A stretch of DNA of 64,000 bases from Desulfosarcina alkanivorans (GCF_009688945.1 NZ_AP021874.1:2108001-2172000); one strand, 5' to 3'. Shown: positions 44,058 through 53,295, counted from the first letter of the stretch. Notes: generated from the letters alone by a model not told the origin. Program-made: numbers and translations.

Positions 44058-45512
44058 TTAGAATCGATAGCTTATTGCAATCATGAAATTGTGAACGGTG
44101 GTCTCCACCTCTACTTCGTCGCCGGCATAGGGAGAATAGAGAATCCGGTCGGCTGTCAGGTTTCTGCTTTCACCGTTTTTCACATCCCAATCGTCTCCCA
44201 GAAGCAGGCTGTAAGCGAAGTCCACGGTAAATCTGTCTTCAAATACCATCCCGCTGCCAAGACTGAAGATGTGATAATCGATGATGGGCCACATGTTGTC
44301 CCATGTATCCTTGTCAATGTTGCTGGGACGGTAGTGGTAGCCGAAACGAAGAGCCAGCCAGTCCAGGGTCTGATACTCGATGCCGATATGGGGCTCCCAG
44401 GTATCGTTCCAGTCCCTTTTGATGACCAGGCGGTCGGTCGGCTCACCCGATCCCAGGGCGGCAGTGAGTAACAGAAAGGTCGGATCCCCGTCGTAGGCGT
44501 AGATCTCTTCCGTTCTCGAAGACCAATCGGTCCAGACAAGGTCGAACATCAGCCGGAATCGCTCCGTGATGTCGATTTTCGTACCGAAGGAAAGGGACTG
44601 GGGGTGCCGGAAATCCATGGTGGTGTCGAGCGTTTCCACCGCTTGCGGAGGCGGAAATCCGAGACTTTCGATCAACTGCCGGGTCGTCTGGCTATAGGTG
44701 AACGTCGTCGTGCCCTCCATCTCCGATTTGGACTCGCTGCGGTAGGCAATGCCAAGGGAGAGCCAGTCCTTGGGATTCCAAAGAACGCCGAGGTTGGCAG
44801 AGAGGTTGAATGTATCGTCAATGTCGATATCCATGCTGCCCAGAGTCGTGGCATAGCCTGTCCCGGATGGCAGTGTCGCGGCCGGACCGTATAGTCCCTC
44901 CAGAATCGGGTTCAGGCGGTCCTCGATGCCGGGAATCCGCAGTTGGGCCAATCCGCCCTGATCGCTGTACCCCATACCGACGGAAAGGCCGAGGGAGAGC
45001 GTGTCCTTGATCCTGTATGCGAACGTGGGGGCGGCGTATATGATCCGGTTGTTGTAGACTTCCGCCGCGCTGTAGCGAAAGTTGGACGAATTCTCATCGG
45101 ACCATGAATGCAGCCCGAATGGCGCGTAGGCGCCAAGGCCAAAGGCGTATCTTTTCCCTGCGGGGCTGTAAACGAGACCGATTTGCGGCACGTAAAGAAG
45201 ATCGCTGTTATTCGTAGACAAGGTGCCGTCCAGCGGATCGGCGCCATACTTGAAATCCGTCTGGTTTACGGTCTGCTCGTAATCGATATCGGTCACCTGG
45301 AGCCCCACCGTAAGATTCAATCCCTTCATCTGTGTCAAGCCCGCCGGGTTGTAGTGCATGGCCGAAAAATCATCCGCGTATGCGGTGTACGCCTGTCCCA
45401 GCGCCGTGGCTTTGGGGCCGATCCCGAAAGAATCGTTCACGCCCGCCAGACCGTTGGAAGTCCCCATCAACATGATCAATGCAATGAGTAAGATAGTCTT
45501 CTTCAAACGCAT
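44058..45512 (-). CDS. FadL/TodX-type outer-membrane hydrocarbon channel
   Basis: A protein of about 484 aa with a signal peptide (KKTILLIALIMLMGTSNGLAG). The mature N-terminus has the FadL hatch motif GPKATALGQAYTAYADD followed by AMHYNPAGLTQMKG, the NPA signature of the family. The remainder is beta-strand-rich and ends in IAISYRF, an outer-membrane targeting Phe. Such channels admit long-chain fatty acids or aromatic hydrocarbons by lateral diffusion. It sits between the CoA-transferase and chemoreceptor genes. The ATG at 45512 has GGGAGGG upstream. Confidence 0.92.
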   Translation of the reverse strand: MRLKKTILLIALIMLMGTSNGLAGVNDSFGIGPKATALGQAYTAYADDFSAMHYNPAGLTQMKGLNLTVGLQVTDIDYEQTVNQTDFKYGADPLDGTLSTNNSDLLYVPQIGLVYSPAGKRYAFGLGAYAPFGLHSWSDENSSNFRYSAAEVYNNRIIYAAPTFAYRIKDTLSLGLSVGMGYSDQGGLAQLRIPGIEDRLNPILEGLYGPAATLPSGTGYATTLGSMDIDIDDTFNLSANLGVLWNPKDWLSLGIAYRSESKSEMEGTTTFTYSQTTRQLIESLGFPPPQAVETLDTTMDFRHPQSLSFGTKIDITERFRLMFDLVWTDWSSRTEEIYAYDGDPTFLLLTAALGSGEPTDRLVIKRDWNDTWEPHIGIEYQTLDWLALRFGYHYRPSNIDKDTWDNMWPIIDYHIFSLGSGMVFEDRFTVDFAYSLLLGDDWDVKNGESRNLTADRILYSPYAGDEVEVETTVHNFMIAISYRF

Positions 45513-45594
45513 GTCCAACCCTCCCGTTAGGTAGATTGTAAGAATAAAACAAGTGAAATACCCGTATAACCGGGACCCACCACGTTAAAAGGAA

Positions 45595-46809
45595 TCAAAT
45601 CGTATCGGCGGGCGAGATTATCTTCTCTTGTGCCAATCTTGATATTTCTTCCGGGGTAAAGCCCAGTGTTTCGAGGATTTCTTGGTTGTGTTCGCCCAGT
45701 CTCGGTGCCGCCGTTCTGACGGACGGCGCGGTCTTGGAAAACTTCCCCGGAAAATTCAGCTGGCGGACTTTACCTTCCGTGGGATGTTCAACTTCGACGA
45801 CCATTTTCCGATGCATCACCTGGGGATGTGAAAACGCCTCGTCCAGGTCGTTAACCGGTTCACAACAACAATCCACATCTTCGAGCAAAGCCATCCATTC
45901 GCTTCTTTTTCGTTGATAAAAGATTTCCCGCACCTCGTCCACCAATGCGTCGGCCTCTTTTCCATCGGCAAACTGCCTTTGGATCAGGTCTTCTCTGCCG
46001 ATCGCATTGCAGAAGGCGGACCAGAACTGGGGTTCAAGGGCACCGAGTGCTATATGCCTGCCATCTTTGGTGGCATAAACATTGTAGCATGCAAACCGTC
46101 CGCTCAGCATCTCCCTCGAAGGTCTGGGGATGGTGCCGTCGGCGAAATATCTCCCGGCGGTCAGGGCCTGCCAGGCCAATGCACCGTCCGTCATGGCAAC
46201 ATCGATGTACTGCCCCTCGCCGGTTTTCTGCCTGGCGATCAAGGCCGAAAGGATACATACGGCCGCCAGCATGGCGCCCCCGCCCACGTCGGCGATCTGG
46301 ATTCCGGGAATCACCGGCATGCCGTCCTTGGTTCCGGTGGCCCCCAGAACACCTGCGATGGACAGATAGTTGATGTCATGTCCGGCTTTGTTCGCATACG
46401 GTCCGTCCTGACCATAGCCCGAGATGGAGCAGGCGATAATTGAAGGATTGACGCTTTTCAATTCGTCATATCCCAAACCTATCTTGTCCATGACACCAGG
46501 TCGAAAACCGTCCAATACGACATCGGCGCTTTTTACAAGCTCCATAAAAATCGCTTTTCCCTTTTCACAGGTCAAATTCAGCGCCAGGCTTCTCTTGTTG
46601 CGGTTCACACTCAGGAAATATGCGCCCTCCCTTTTGATCTTGGGAGAATAATGGCGGGTCAGATCACCCACTCCCGGCTTTTCGATCTTAATCACATCGG
46701 CGCCAAGATCGGCGAGCATCATGGTGCTGTAAGGACCGGGGAGCAGGGATGTAAGATCCAGGACGGTTATGCCGGTCAATGGGCCTGAGCGAAAGGTGTC
46801 TTTTTGCAT
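45595..46809 (-). CDS. Class III CoA-transferase (CaiB/BaiF; BbsF-like role)
   Basis: A 404-aa family III CoA-transferase. N-terminal GITVLDLTSLLPGPYSTMML, the ADVIKIEKPGVGD strand and AGHDINYLSIAGVLGATG with the catalytic Asp are all present. In anaerobic toluene and methylnaphthalene degradation, enzymes of this family (BbsEF, BnsEF) move CoA from succinyl-CoA to the succinate adduct. Only one gene is found here, so it may act as a homodimer. The ATG at 46809 follows a TTGGAGT site. Confidence 0.88.
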   Translation of the reverse strand: MQKDTFRSGPLTGITVLDLTSLLPGPYSTMMLADLGADVIKIEKPGVGDLTRHYSPKIKREGAYFLSVNRNKRSLALNLTCEKGKAIFMELVKSADVVLDGFRPGVMDKIGLGYDELKSVNPSIIACSISGYGQDGPYANKAGHDINYLSIAGVLGATGTKDGMPVIPGIQIADVGGGAMLAAVCILSALIARQKTGEGQYIDVAMTDGALAWQALTAGRYFADGTIPRPSREMLSGRFACYNVYATKDGRHIALGALEPQFWSAFCNAIGREDLIQRQFADGKEADALVDEVREIFYQRKRSEWMALLEDVDCCCEPVNDLDEAFSHPQVMHRKMVVEVEHPTEGKVRQLNFPGKFSKTAPSVRTAAPRLGEHNQEILETLGFTPEEISRLAQEKIISPADTI

Positions 46810-46888
46810 TTTATATGACTCCAAGGGGAGAGTTCTTACTCTCTATTAGGGTTTGATGCACTGTAGCGTGCCGTAATAAAATGGATAT

Positions 46889-46920
46889 CAAGCCACGGGG
46901 ATCCGATACCCCGTGGCTTG
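46889..46920. terminator. Strong intercistronic hairpin
   Basis: CAAGCCACGGGG (889-900 of this kb) pairs perfectly with CCCCGTGGCTTG over 12 bp with an 8-base loop. It lies between the carboxyltransferase stop and the CoA-transferase start. No U-tract follows, so it may stabilise or process the mRNA or act as an attenuator rather than end transcription. Confidence 0.55.
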
Positions 46921-46959
46921 CCAAAGGACAATTCATTTCCTCGCCACAAATGATATGTT

Positions 46960-48534
46960 CTACAGGGGAATATTTCCATGTCGCTTCCCATGCCTTGTAC
47001 GACGCTTGTCCGCCATGGTGGCAAGGGCACGGATCAAGTAATTTCTTGTTTCCGCTGGGGTTATGACATCCTGGACGTTGATATTGGACGATATGTCGTA
47101 GATGGGGTTGGCGTAGGTTTCCCGATACTCGGTAAGTTTTTCGGCAATGTATTCTTTTGTCGCGCCAGGTTTTCTTCCGTACAAAAGCATGACGGATTGT
47201 TGCGCGCCGAGTATTCCCGTTTCTACTATTGGCCAGTATAGCACCATGTCATTTCCGAGTCCGGGAAGAACACCCATGCCGAGATTACCACCTCCGTAAG
47301 CCTTGCGCAAAACCAAGGAAATTCGTGGAACCGTCGCTTCGCAAAGGGCATAAAGCACCTTAGCCCCGTGCCGGATGATACCGGAGTGCTCCTGATGGGA
47401 TCCCGGCATATAGGCGGGCGTGTCGACCAGAAGGACAAGAGGGATTCCGAAGCAATCGCAGAATCGAATGAATCTGGCCTGTTTGTCCGAACTGTCAGTG
47501 GTCATCGAACCGGCCAGGACCTGAGGCTGATTGGCGACAATTCCAACGGTTTTCCCATCAAGGCGTCCAAAGCCCACGATGACTTCTCTGGCGAAGTCCC
47601 TTTTGACCTCTAGAAAATCCTTGTTGTCAACGATCGTCAGAATCACCTGGCGCATATCGTAAGGCTTGTTGGGCGATGACGGAACGATGTCGTTCAGTTC
47701 AGGGCAAGATCGTTGCGGGTCGTCGCCGGGCTGGTAAACAGGCGGCGGTGAGTCGCAATTCGGCGGAAGGAAACCGAGCAGTCTTCTTATATCCAGCAGA
47801 CATGATTTTTCCTTTGTGTGCAGGAAATCGCATGATCCTGTCTTTTCGGCGTGAACGCAGGCACCGCCGAGATCGTCCTTAGAGATATTCTCACCTGTCA
47901 CCATCCTTATTACATCGGGCCCGGTGATAAACATGTGGCTGTTTTTTTCGATCATGTATATGAAATCGGTAAGGGCAGGCGAGTATACGGATATTCCGCC
48001 ACATGTCCCCATTATAGCCGAGATCTGCGGAATTTTCCCCGAAGCGATGGTGTTCGGATAAAATATGGAGCCACCGTGTTTTTCCGAAAGACTCGAAAAA
48101 AAAGAACGTTTTCCTTTGCCCAAAATCTCTAGTTCTTTTTCGTTTGGCAGTCTCGCGCCAGGGGAGTCGTGAAGACCGATAAACGGTACTTTCAACTCAA
48201 GTGCCTTTTCCACGGTACGATACATCTTTATCCCATGTTCGAGTCCGATCGATCCACCGCGAACCGTCGGATCCTGTGAATAGGCGAAAACGGTGCGCCC
48301 ATCGATGGTCCCACTTCCGCAAACGACGGCGTCACCCGGCAATCCAAGGGCGTGGCCGGTCAGCATGTTCATTTCCATCAGGCTGCCCGGATCGAGAAGG
48401 ATTTCCAACCTCTCGCGCGCCGACAACTTGCCCATGGCATGCTGCTTTTCAATTTTCTCTTCTCCGCCTCCCATCTTCACCATTGCCTTAATGGCGTCAA
48501 GCTCATCCAGGCGTTTTTTCAGTAATTCGTCCAT
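46960..48534 (-). CDS. Acyl-CoA carboxyltransferase/decarboxylase beta-type subunit
   Basis: A 524-aa biotin-dependent carboxyltransferase of the PccB/MmdA/GcdA type. Two crotonase-like halves are present: KQHAMGKLSARERLEILLDP and GGSIGLEHGIKMYRTVEKAL, MGTCGGISVYSPALTD in the first half; GSHQEHSGIIRHGAKVLYAL and SLVLRKAYGGGNLGMG in the second. It moves CO2 between biotin and an acyl-CoA. No biotin carboxylase, carrier or membrane decarboxylase subunit is encoded in the window. Start at 48534 has GGAG upstream; an upstream ATG at 48621 lacks one. Confidence 0.88.
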   Translation of the reverse strand: MDELLKKRLDELDAIKAMVKMGGGEEKIEKQHAMGKLSARERLEILLDPGSLMEMNMLTGHALGLPGDAVVCGSGTIDGRTVFAYSQDPTVRGGSIGLEHGIKMYRTVEKALELKVPFIGLHDSPGARLPNEKELEILGKGKRSFFSSLSEKHGGSIFYPNTIASGKIPQISAIMGTCGGISVYSPALTDFIYMIEKNSHMFITGPDVIRMVTGENISKDDLGGACVHAEKTGSCDFLHTKEKSCLLDIRRLLGFLPPNCDSPPPVYQPGDDPQRSCPELNDIVPSSPNKPYDMRQVILTIVDNKDFLEVKRDFAREVIVGFGRLDGKTVGIVANQPQVLAGSMTTDSSDKQARFIRFCDCFGIPLVLLVDTPAYMPGSHQEHSGIIRHGAKVLYALCEATVPRISLVLRKAYGGGNLGMGVLPGLGNDMVLYWPIVETGILGAQQSVMLLYGRKPGATKEYIAEKLTEYRETYANPIYDISSNINVQDVITPAETRNYLIRALATMADKRRTRHGKRHGNIPL

Positions 48535-48648
48535 ATTTCTGTCTCCGTGAAAATATTGATTGGCCAATTTAAAAAAGTTGGCGAAAATGCGCCGCATGCA
48601 CTCGATCAGGCAACGATGCAAATTAGGGGCCTGCCCTTAGATAGGATG

Positions 48649-49233
48649 TCAACGGCAGGAGATCTCTTCTTCGGCGGCCACAAGGGATTCGTATCCCAAG
48701 TTCTTGACCATGGTTTCGTAAATCATTGCAGACATGTTGTTCCCAGTGCTGTAACAGTTCATAATGTCTCGGAAAAGATGGGTAAGCGTCATTTGTGAAT
48801 ACGTTTCCAGTTCACAGGAAAGATATTTTTTAAAGGACGTCATTGCGGCAGTATTCGACAACTCATCAATCGGACGGCCACGGGCCATGACGGAGGGATA
48901 CTTTTGGATCATCTCCTTTTGCCAGCCGGCCTGGATGGCTACCATCTCCCCAATCATCTGTATAACCTGTGGATTTTCGTGGATCGAAGGTATCTTTCTC
49001 TCCATTCGAGCGTATTTCATTGTCATCAGGTTCAAGCCTTCCGATTCAGCCTTTTCCAGGTCATTGAGATAGCTTACCAGTGTCCCTTCCGACCACGCCT
49101 GGAACTGGGCGGACCTAAAGACCTTGAAACCGTCGGCATCGTCCTGGCACGATACCGGCTGGTCGGCTTTTACGCTGGTGAACATCTTCAGTTCCTTATC
49201 GACTACCCGATCGATGATTTCGCTTTTTCCCAT
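48649..49233 (-). CDS. DUF4125 family protein
   Basis: A 194-aa protein starting MGKSEIIDRVVDKELKMFTS with an AGGAG site. The SCQDDADGFKVFRSAQFQAW and SYLNDLEKAESEGLNLMTMKYARM blocks match the DUF4125 family as I remember it. No reaction is known for the family; it often neighbours nucleotidyltransferase-like DUF4037 and TPR proteins, as here. No signal peptide or membrane segment. Confidence 0.7.
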   Translation of the reverse strand: MGKSEIIDRVVDKELKMFTSVKADQPVSCQDDADGFKVFRSAQFQAWSEGTLVSYLNDLEKAESEGLNLMTMKYARMERKIPSIHENPQVIQMIGEMVAIQAGWQKEMIQKYPSVMARGRPIDELSNTAAMTSFKKYLSCELETYSQMTLTHLFRDIMNCYSTGNNMSAMIYETMVKNLGYESLVAAEEEISCR

Positions 49234-49255
49234 TTCAATTCTCCTATGAGAGCCC

Positions 49256-50176
49256 TCACGTGTTTGATTGCCGATACCATTCCCACGTTCGTTGCATCCC
49301 TTCCATAAACGACATATATGAGAATACAAGGGATCGCTGAATCCGGGAGCCGTTATAGATGAGGTGACCGTTCAAAGGAAATGGAAGGGGCACCCGCATA
49401 TCATCGATAGCGGTTGCACTCATATACCGGGTCTTTGTCTCCAAACCGGTCACCGATTCAATTACCTCGACGAGTCTTCCGTAGGAAACGAGATCCGGAC
49501 CGGAGAGGTTAAAGGCCCGGCCGAATGTCTCCGGGTTTCCGATACACAATCGTAAAATCCTGACGGCGTCCCATACGGAAACGAATTGAAAGAGGGGAAG
49601 ATCGATTTCAGGCAGTATTATGGTTTTATTACTGGCAATTAAATCGAAAAAACATCTTTCACGAGGTGCATAATTGTACTTCCCATATATAATTGCAGGC
49701 CTTAGAATTGTGTAAGGAATCTGATGTTGTCGGCAATGGGACGCCACGAATTGTTCCGTCAGTAGCTTGTCATACCCGTACCTGGCAGCCGGACCGAGTT
49801 CCGGCTGCGGCCCGGTCAATTTCGCGCTGTCTTCATCGATGGGCAGGTCACGGGTGTTGCCGTATATCGACACCGTGCTGATCAATACATACTGCCTGAT
49901 TTGCTTCTTGCTCAACGCCGATAGCAGGCATTGGGCATCCAGGGGCGTATACGCACAAAAATCAACCACCGCATCCCACTTCAATTGCGGCAGTCGTTTT
50001 TTCAAACCGGACAGGTCCTTCCGGTCACATACAATTTCCTTGACATCCCCGATGTTCAGGGGGTTGTTGCCGCGATTTACAATGCAGATACGATATCCGC
50101 CGTTACGAGCCATCGTTTCCGTGAATAGCCTTCCATAGAAGTAACTGCCGCCGATGATCAGGATGTTCTTTTTCAT
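49256..50176 (-). CDS. NAD-dependent epimerase/dehydratase (extended SDR)
   Basis: A 306-aa extended-SDR protein. The N-terminal nucleotide site is NILIIGGSYFYGRLF, the WDAVVDFCAYTPLD strand follows, and the catalytic YxxxK is in YGYDKLLTEQF. ILRPAIIYGKYN is the usual substrate-side motif. It modifies a nucleotide sugar or related substrate; which one is not evident. Its place between pathway genes is unexplained. Confidence 0.82.
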   Translation of the reverse strand: MKKNILIIGGSYFYGRLFTETMARNGGYRICIVNRGNNPLNIGDVKEIVCDRKDLSGLKKRLPQLKWDAVVDFCAYTPLDAQCLLSALSKKQIRQYVLISTVSIYGNTRDLPIDEDSAKLTGPQPELGPAARYGYDKLLTEQFVASHCRQHQIPYTILRPAIIYGKYNYAPRERCFFDLIASNKTIILPEIDLPLFQFVSVWDAVRILRLCIGNPETFGRAFNLSGPDLVSYGRLVEVIESVTGLETKTRYMSATAIDDMRVPLPFPLNGHLIYNGSRIQRSLVFSYMSFMEGMQRTWEWYRQSNT

Positions 50177-50309
50177 AGTAACGTTCAGTGATCTTATGTA
50201 AAATAGAACAATAAAAGATAAGAAGCGGAGTTAACTTTCCCCCGTTAGCGCTTCGATGGACATGACCAAAAAAAAAGCGTTTTGCCCGAAAAAGCAAAAG
50301 ACCCGACTT

Positions 50310-51236
50310 CTATCCGACCCATACATTCCTCCGCCTCAGTGTATGATCCAGGATCCCGTCTTGTACGCATGGCCCGTGATCCGTGATGAAGGCGCTAGTC
50401 CCGTCGCTCAATTCCTGTCGGATGAGTTCCTCGATCAACATGCCGCTGATCGTTTCGATATACGCTTTTTTTTTCTCAAGGTCATGTTCCATCACAAGAA
50501 ATGAGATTTGTTGATGAATTGACGCTCCGAGTATCGGTAGCGATTTCATCGCTTTGTGCATCCATTTGTAAAATGGTGTGTAGTGTCGGTTAAGAAGAAA
50601 AACCAATGAGATCGCATCGGCCACGAACTTAACCAAGGCATAATTGGCGGCGTAAAATTCCTTACGGTCTAGTAGACGAGGGAGGTTGTATTGTCCCGAT
50701 TGACCGATCGTCATGCAACGGGAAGCGATTTTCTTGCGCCTGACGTCATCCGGATAAAATGACAGCAACTTGTTCCGAAAATCGGTGAATTCTCCTGGAC
50801 CATCAATAAATACCTTGCCATTCGTACATGCCGCCAGGGAATTTTCGGGGATCATCAGCCAAACGTCCAATTCACCAGGAACATGATCAAAGCCGATAAA
50901 CGTTTGATAAAATTCGGTGATTTCGAAAACCCCGACCCGCTTTCCACCCCATTGACTTGTTTTTCTGGGGCCGTACCCTTCATAGCTTCCCGGCAGCCTA
51001 TTGTATGCATTTTGGAGACGTTTGCCATACTTCTCAAAATCTTCCATCAGAAGCCAGATACAAAATCCGGGTCCCCAGTCGTGGTCACGAGAAATGTTAT
51101 CATCAAAACCGTAGCATTCCGAACCATCCCCAACGAGTCCTGCGGCGACTCGATCCAACAAGGGGCCCATCTCGCGTTCGAGCATCGGCCGCCCCACGGC
51201 ATCAAAATATTTTTCAGCCAGTGAAAGACCGTTCAT
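50310..51236 (-). CDS. DUF4037 domain protein (nucleotidyltransferase-like)
   Basis: A 308-aa protein with the DUF4037 pattern: MNGLSLAEKYFDAVGRPML, then CYGFDDNISRDHDWGPGFCI carrying the acidic D-x-D-W of a minimal nucleotidyltransferase-type site. A helical C-terminal domain follows. It overlaps the preceding TPR gene by 4 bp and so is made together with it. DUF4037, TPR and DUF4125 genes form a recurring trio; their function is unknown. Confidence 0.72.
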   Translation of the reverse strand: MNGLSLAEKYFDAVGRPMLEREMGPLLDRVAAGLVGDGSECYGFDDNISRDHDWGPGFCIWLLMEDFEKYGKRLQNAYNRLPGSYEGYGPRKTSQWGGKRVGVFEITEFYQTFIGFDHVPGELDVWLMIPENSLAACTNGKVFIDGPGEFTDFRNKLLSFYPDDVRRKKIASRCMTIGQSGQYNLPRLLDRKEFYAANYALVKFVADAISLVFLLNRHYTPFYKWMHKAMKSLPILGASIHQQISFLVMEHDLEKKKAYIETISGMLIEELIRQELSDGTSAFITDHGPCVQDGILDHTLRRRNVWVG

Positions 51237-51808
51237 CTCGCCTCTCTGGATAAGGACAGAATTGTATCGATATTTTTTCTCACCATATCGGCTTTATTTT
51301 TTTCTTTATTCTCTATGTAAAGAATTTTCGCTTTTCTATAGGAAAGAATCGCATCGTCCGACTTTCCGGTCAAAGTTTGAATGTAAGCGAGGTTACCGTA
51401 TTGGTCGGCAAGGTCGACAGGATGGTCTTCGTTTTCCAAAACGGCAATGGCCTGTTGGTAACTGACCAGCGCCTCCTTATAGTTTTTCTGATCGCGATAC
51501 ACCGAACCGACATTTCCCAGTTGTCGCGATTGCTCGATGGGGCTCCCAGTTTTCTTATATATACGTGCGGATTCAGCGAAGCTGAGAATGGCTTCATCGT
51601 ACCAACCAAGAACAACCTGAATATGACCGATGTTGTTCATAAGACCGGCTCTTACGGAGCATGCGTCGGGGATGAGGATTAAGGCGGCTGACAACTTTTC
51701 CAGAGCGGACCTGTAATCGCCAGCGGACCTGTATTGTTCCGCGATTTTGGCAAAGGAAATGATCGTCTCCAGGCAACCCTTTTGTGTACCATGCGTATCA
51801 GCGACCAT
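51233..51808 (-). CDS. Tetratricopeptide repeat protein
   Basis: A 191-aa protein made of about four TPR units: AEQYRSAGDYRSALEKLSAA, VLGWYDEAILSFAESARIYK, DQKNYKEALVSYQQAIAVLE and LTGKSDDAILSYRKAKILYI. It is cytoplasmic with no signal peptide. It overlaps the DUF4037 gene and probably binds its product. Confidence 0.8.
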   Translation of the reverse strand: MVADTHGTQKGCLETIISFAKIAEQYRSAGDYRSALEKLSAALILIPDACSVRAGLMNNIGHIQVVLGWYDEAILSFAESARIYKKTGSPIEQSRQLGNVGSVYRDQKNYKEALVSYQQAIAVLENEDHPVDLADQYGNLAYIQTLTGKSDDAILSYRKAKILYIENKEKNKADMVRKNIDTILSLSREAR

Positions 51809-51848
51809 TCTTGTGCACCATCACAATCAATCGTACGGCATGATTTCT

Positions 51849-52646
51849 TTATCTGCCGGTAAAAACGGGTTTGCGCTTTTCCATGAAAGCCAGTTGCCCT
51901 TCCTTCAGGTCATCACTCAAGAAACCTTTTGCGATCAGTTTTTCCGCCGCCGTCAAGTCATCTGGTGAAAGTGAAAGACCGTTGGCAAGCGTATTCAAAA
52001 TCTGTTTTGTTCCTTTAAGGGATAGCGGTGAGTTGCGTGAAATTCTTTCGGCCATTTCGTAGGAAAAGATCGGTAACTTTGACCGAGGTACCACGTAATC
52101 GATTAGCCCCATCTCTTTGGCTTGGTTCGCATCGTATGTATCTGCCGTAAAAAAAAGTTCCCTGGTTCTGCTGAAGCCGATAACCTCGGTAAATTGTCGC
52201 AACCCTTCGGGATGGTATATCAAGCCGAGTTTTGCCGGAGGCATGCCAACACGTACGTCGTCTGCCGCGATGCGGATGTCGCAACACAAGGCAAGGTTCA
52301 GACCCGCTCCAAAAGCGTAGCCGTTGAGCATACCGATGGTCGGATACGGATATTCCCGTACACTTGCTAAGGCCATTTCTAATGGATTATGGTTTTTTGC
52401 CAACTCTGCCATTTCTGGTGTCAGCTTCGAGGGGATGGAGGATACATCATAACCAGAGGAAAAGGACTGGTTCCCCGTACCCGTTATGATGACCGTTCGT
52501 ATGTTCTCATCCTGAGACCATTCCTCAAGAACTATATGTATTTCGATCAACAGATCATGCGACAGAGCGTTTTTTTTATCCGGACGATTGAGAATGAGCT
52601 TTCCGACATGGCCCTTTATCTCTTTAACTAAGACATCATTTCCCAT
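51849..52646 (-). CDS. Enoyl-CoA hydratase (crotonase family)
   Basis: A 265-aa crotonase-family protein. The N-terminal GKLILNRPDKKNALS, the oxyanion strand VIITGTGNQSFSSGYDVSSI and the NGYAFGAGLNLALCCDIRIA core are normal. The usual catalytic Glu pair region reads KLGLIYHPEGLRQFTEVIG. It would hydrate the enoyl-CoA formed by the acyl-CoA dehydrogenases, the BbsH-type step. It overlaps the FKBP gene by 11 bp. Confidence 0.88.
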   Translation of the reverse strand: MGNDVLVKEIKGHVGKLILNRPDKKNALSHDLLIEIHIVLEEWSQDENIRTVIITGTGNQSFSSGYDVSSIPSKLTPEMAELAKNHNPLEMALASVREYPYPTIGMLNGYAFGAGLNLALCCDIRIAADDVRVGMPPAKLGLIYHPEGLRQFTEVIGFSRTRELFFTADTYDANQAKEMGLIDYVVPRSKLPIFSYEMAERISRNSPLSLKGTKQILNTLANGLSLSPDDLTAAEKLIAKGFLSDDLKEGQLAFMEKRKPVFTGR

Positions 52647-53169
52647 TGTCCTGCCCCCTCCTAACGAAAGGTTTGAAGATATTTAACAGGTTTTTCATTT
52701 CGAAAGGCGAACTTTTCGAAGGCCCCTGTTCAACTGCGACGATAAAAACTTCATATAACAAATCCATGCCGGCCAATGGATGATTTTTGTCTAGAAATAC
52801 CCAATCTCCAACATAACCTGTTATGGTATATACTTCACTTTCCAAGTTGGCGTTCAGTCGTCTCAGCAAACCGCCCACGACTATATCCGTTTGCGGTACT
52901 TCAATTCTGTTTATTTTCAGCGTATTTTCCGCCTTTCGCTCTCCATATCCAAGTGCAGCGGGAATTATGACACTTTTTCTCTGACCTGGTTGCATTCCTT
53001 GGATTTGCCTTTCGAATTCCGGGGGAAATTGTCCATCATCTATCGTGAATTTTAAGGGCGATAGGGTGTGGGAGTCGTCAAGCACTTTCCCTGATGAATC
53101 TCTGACAAGGTATTGCATTGTGACGATGGTGTTTTCGCCAACGGATATATTTTTGCCTGGGTTACGCAT
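52636..53169 (-). CDS. FKBP-type peptidyl-prolyl isomerase (SlyD-like)
   Basis: A 177-aa FKBP protein. The first part (ENTIVTMQYLVRDSSGKVLD) and FERQIQGMQPGQRKSVIIPA are FKBP strands, interrupted by an inserted-in-flap domain, and the return motif FLDKNHPLAGMDLLYEVFIV is the SlyD signature. It acts as a folding helper, and SlyD-type proteins also aid metalloenzyme assembly. It is the first gene of the long minus-strand run behind a sigma-54-like promoter. Confidence 0.87.
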   Translation of the reverse strand: MRNPGKNISVGENTIVTMQYLVRDSSGKVLDDSHTLSPLKFTIDDGQFPPEFERQIQGMQPGQRKSVIIPAALGYGERKAENTLKINRIEVPQTDIVVGGLLRRLNANLESEVYTITGYVGDWVFLDKNHPLAGMDLLYEVFIVAVEQGPSKSSPFEMKNLLNIFKPFVRRGQDNGK

Positions 53170-53279
53170 TGTTTTATGTTTTCCCCAGCTGAGTGATACT
53201 GGATCCGTTTAGTTAGTTGACAAGTATCCAAAACGTCCGAAGCTTCGTTTTGCGCTTGGTCGCCCACCATTGCAGTTAC

Positions 53280-53295
53280 TGCAAATTGCACACCA
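53280..53295 (-). promoter_or_regulatory. Sigma-54-like promoter of the FKBP-to-chemoreceptor gene run
   Basis: TGGTGTGCAATTTGCA on the minus strand has GG-N10-GC spacing and a consensus TTTGCA box, 111 bp upstream of the FKBP start. The -24 box is less perfect (TGGTGT). It is the only such site seen before this gene run. Confidence 0.65.
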
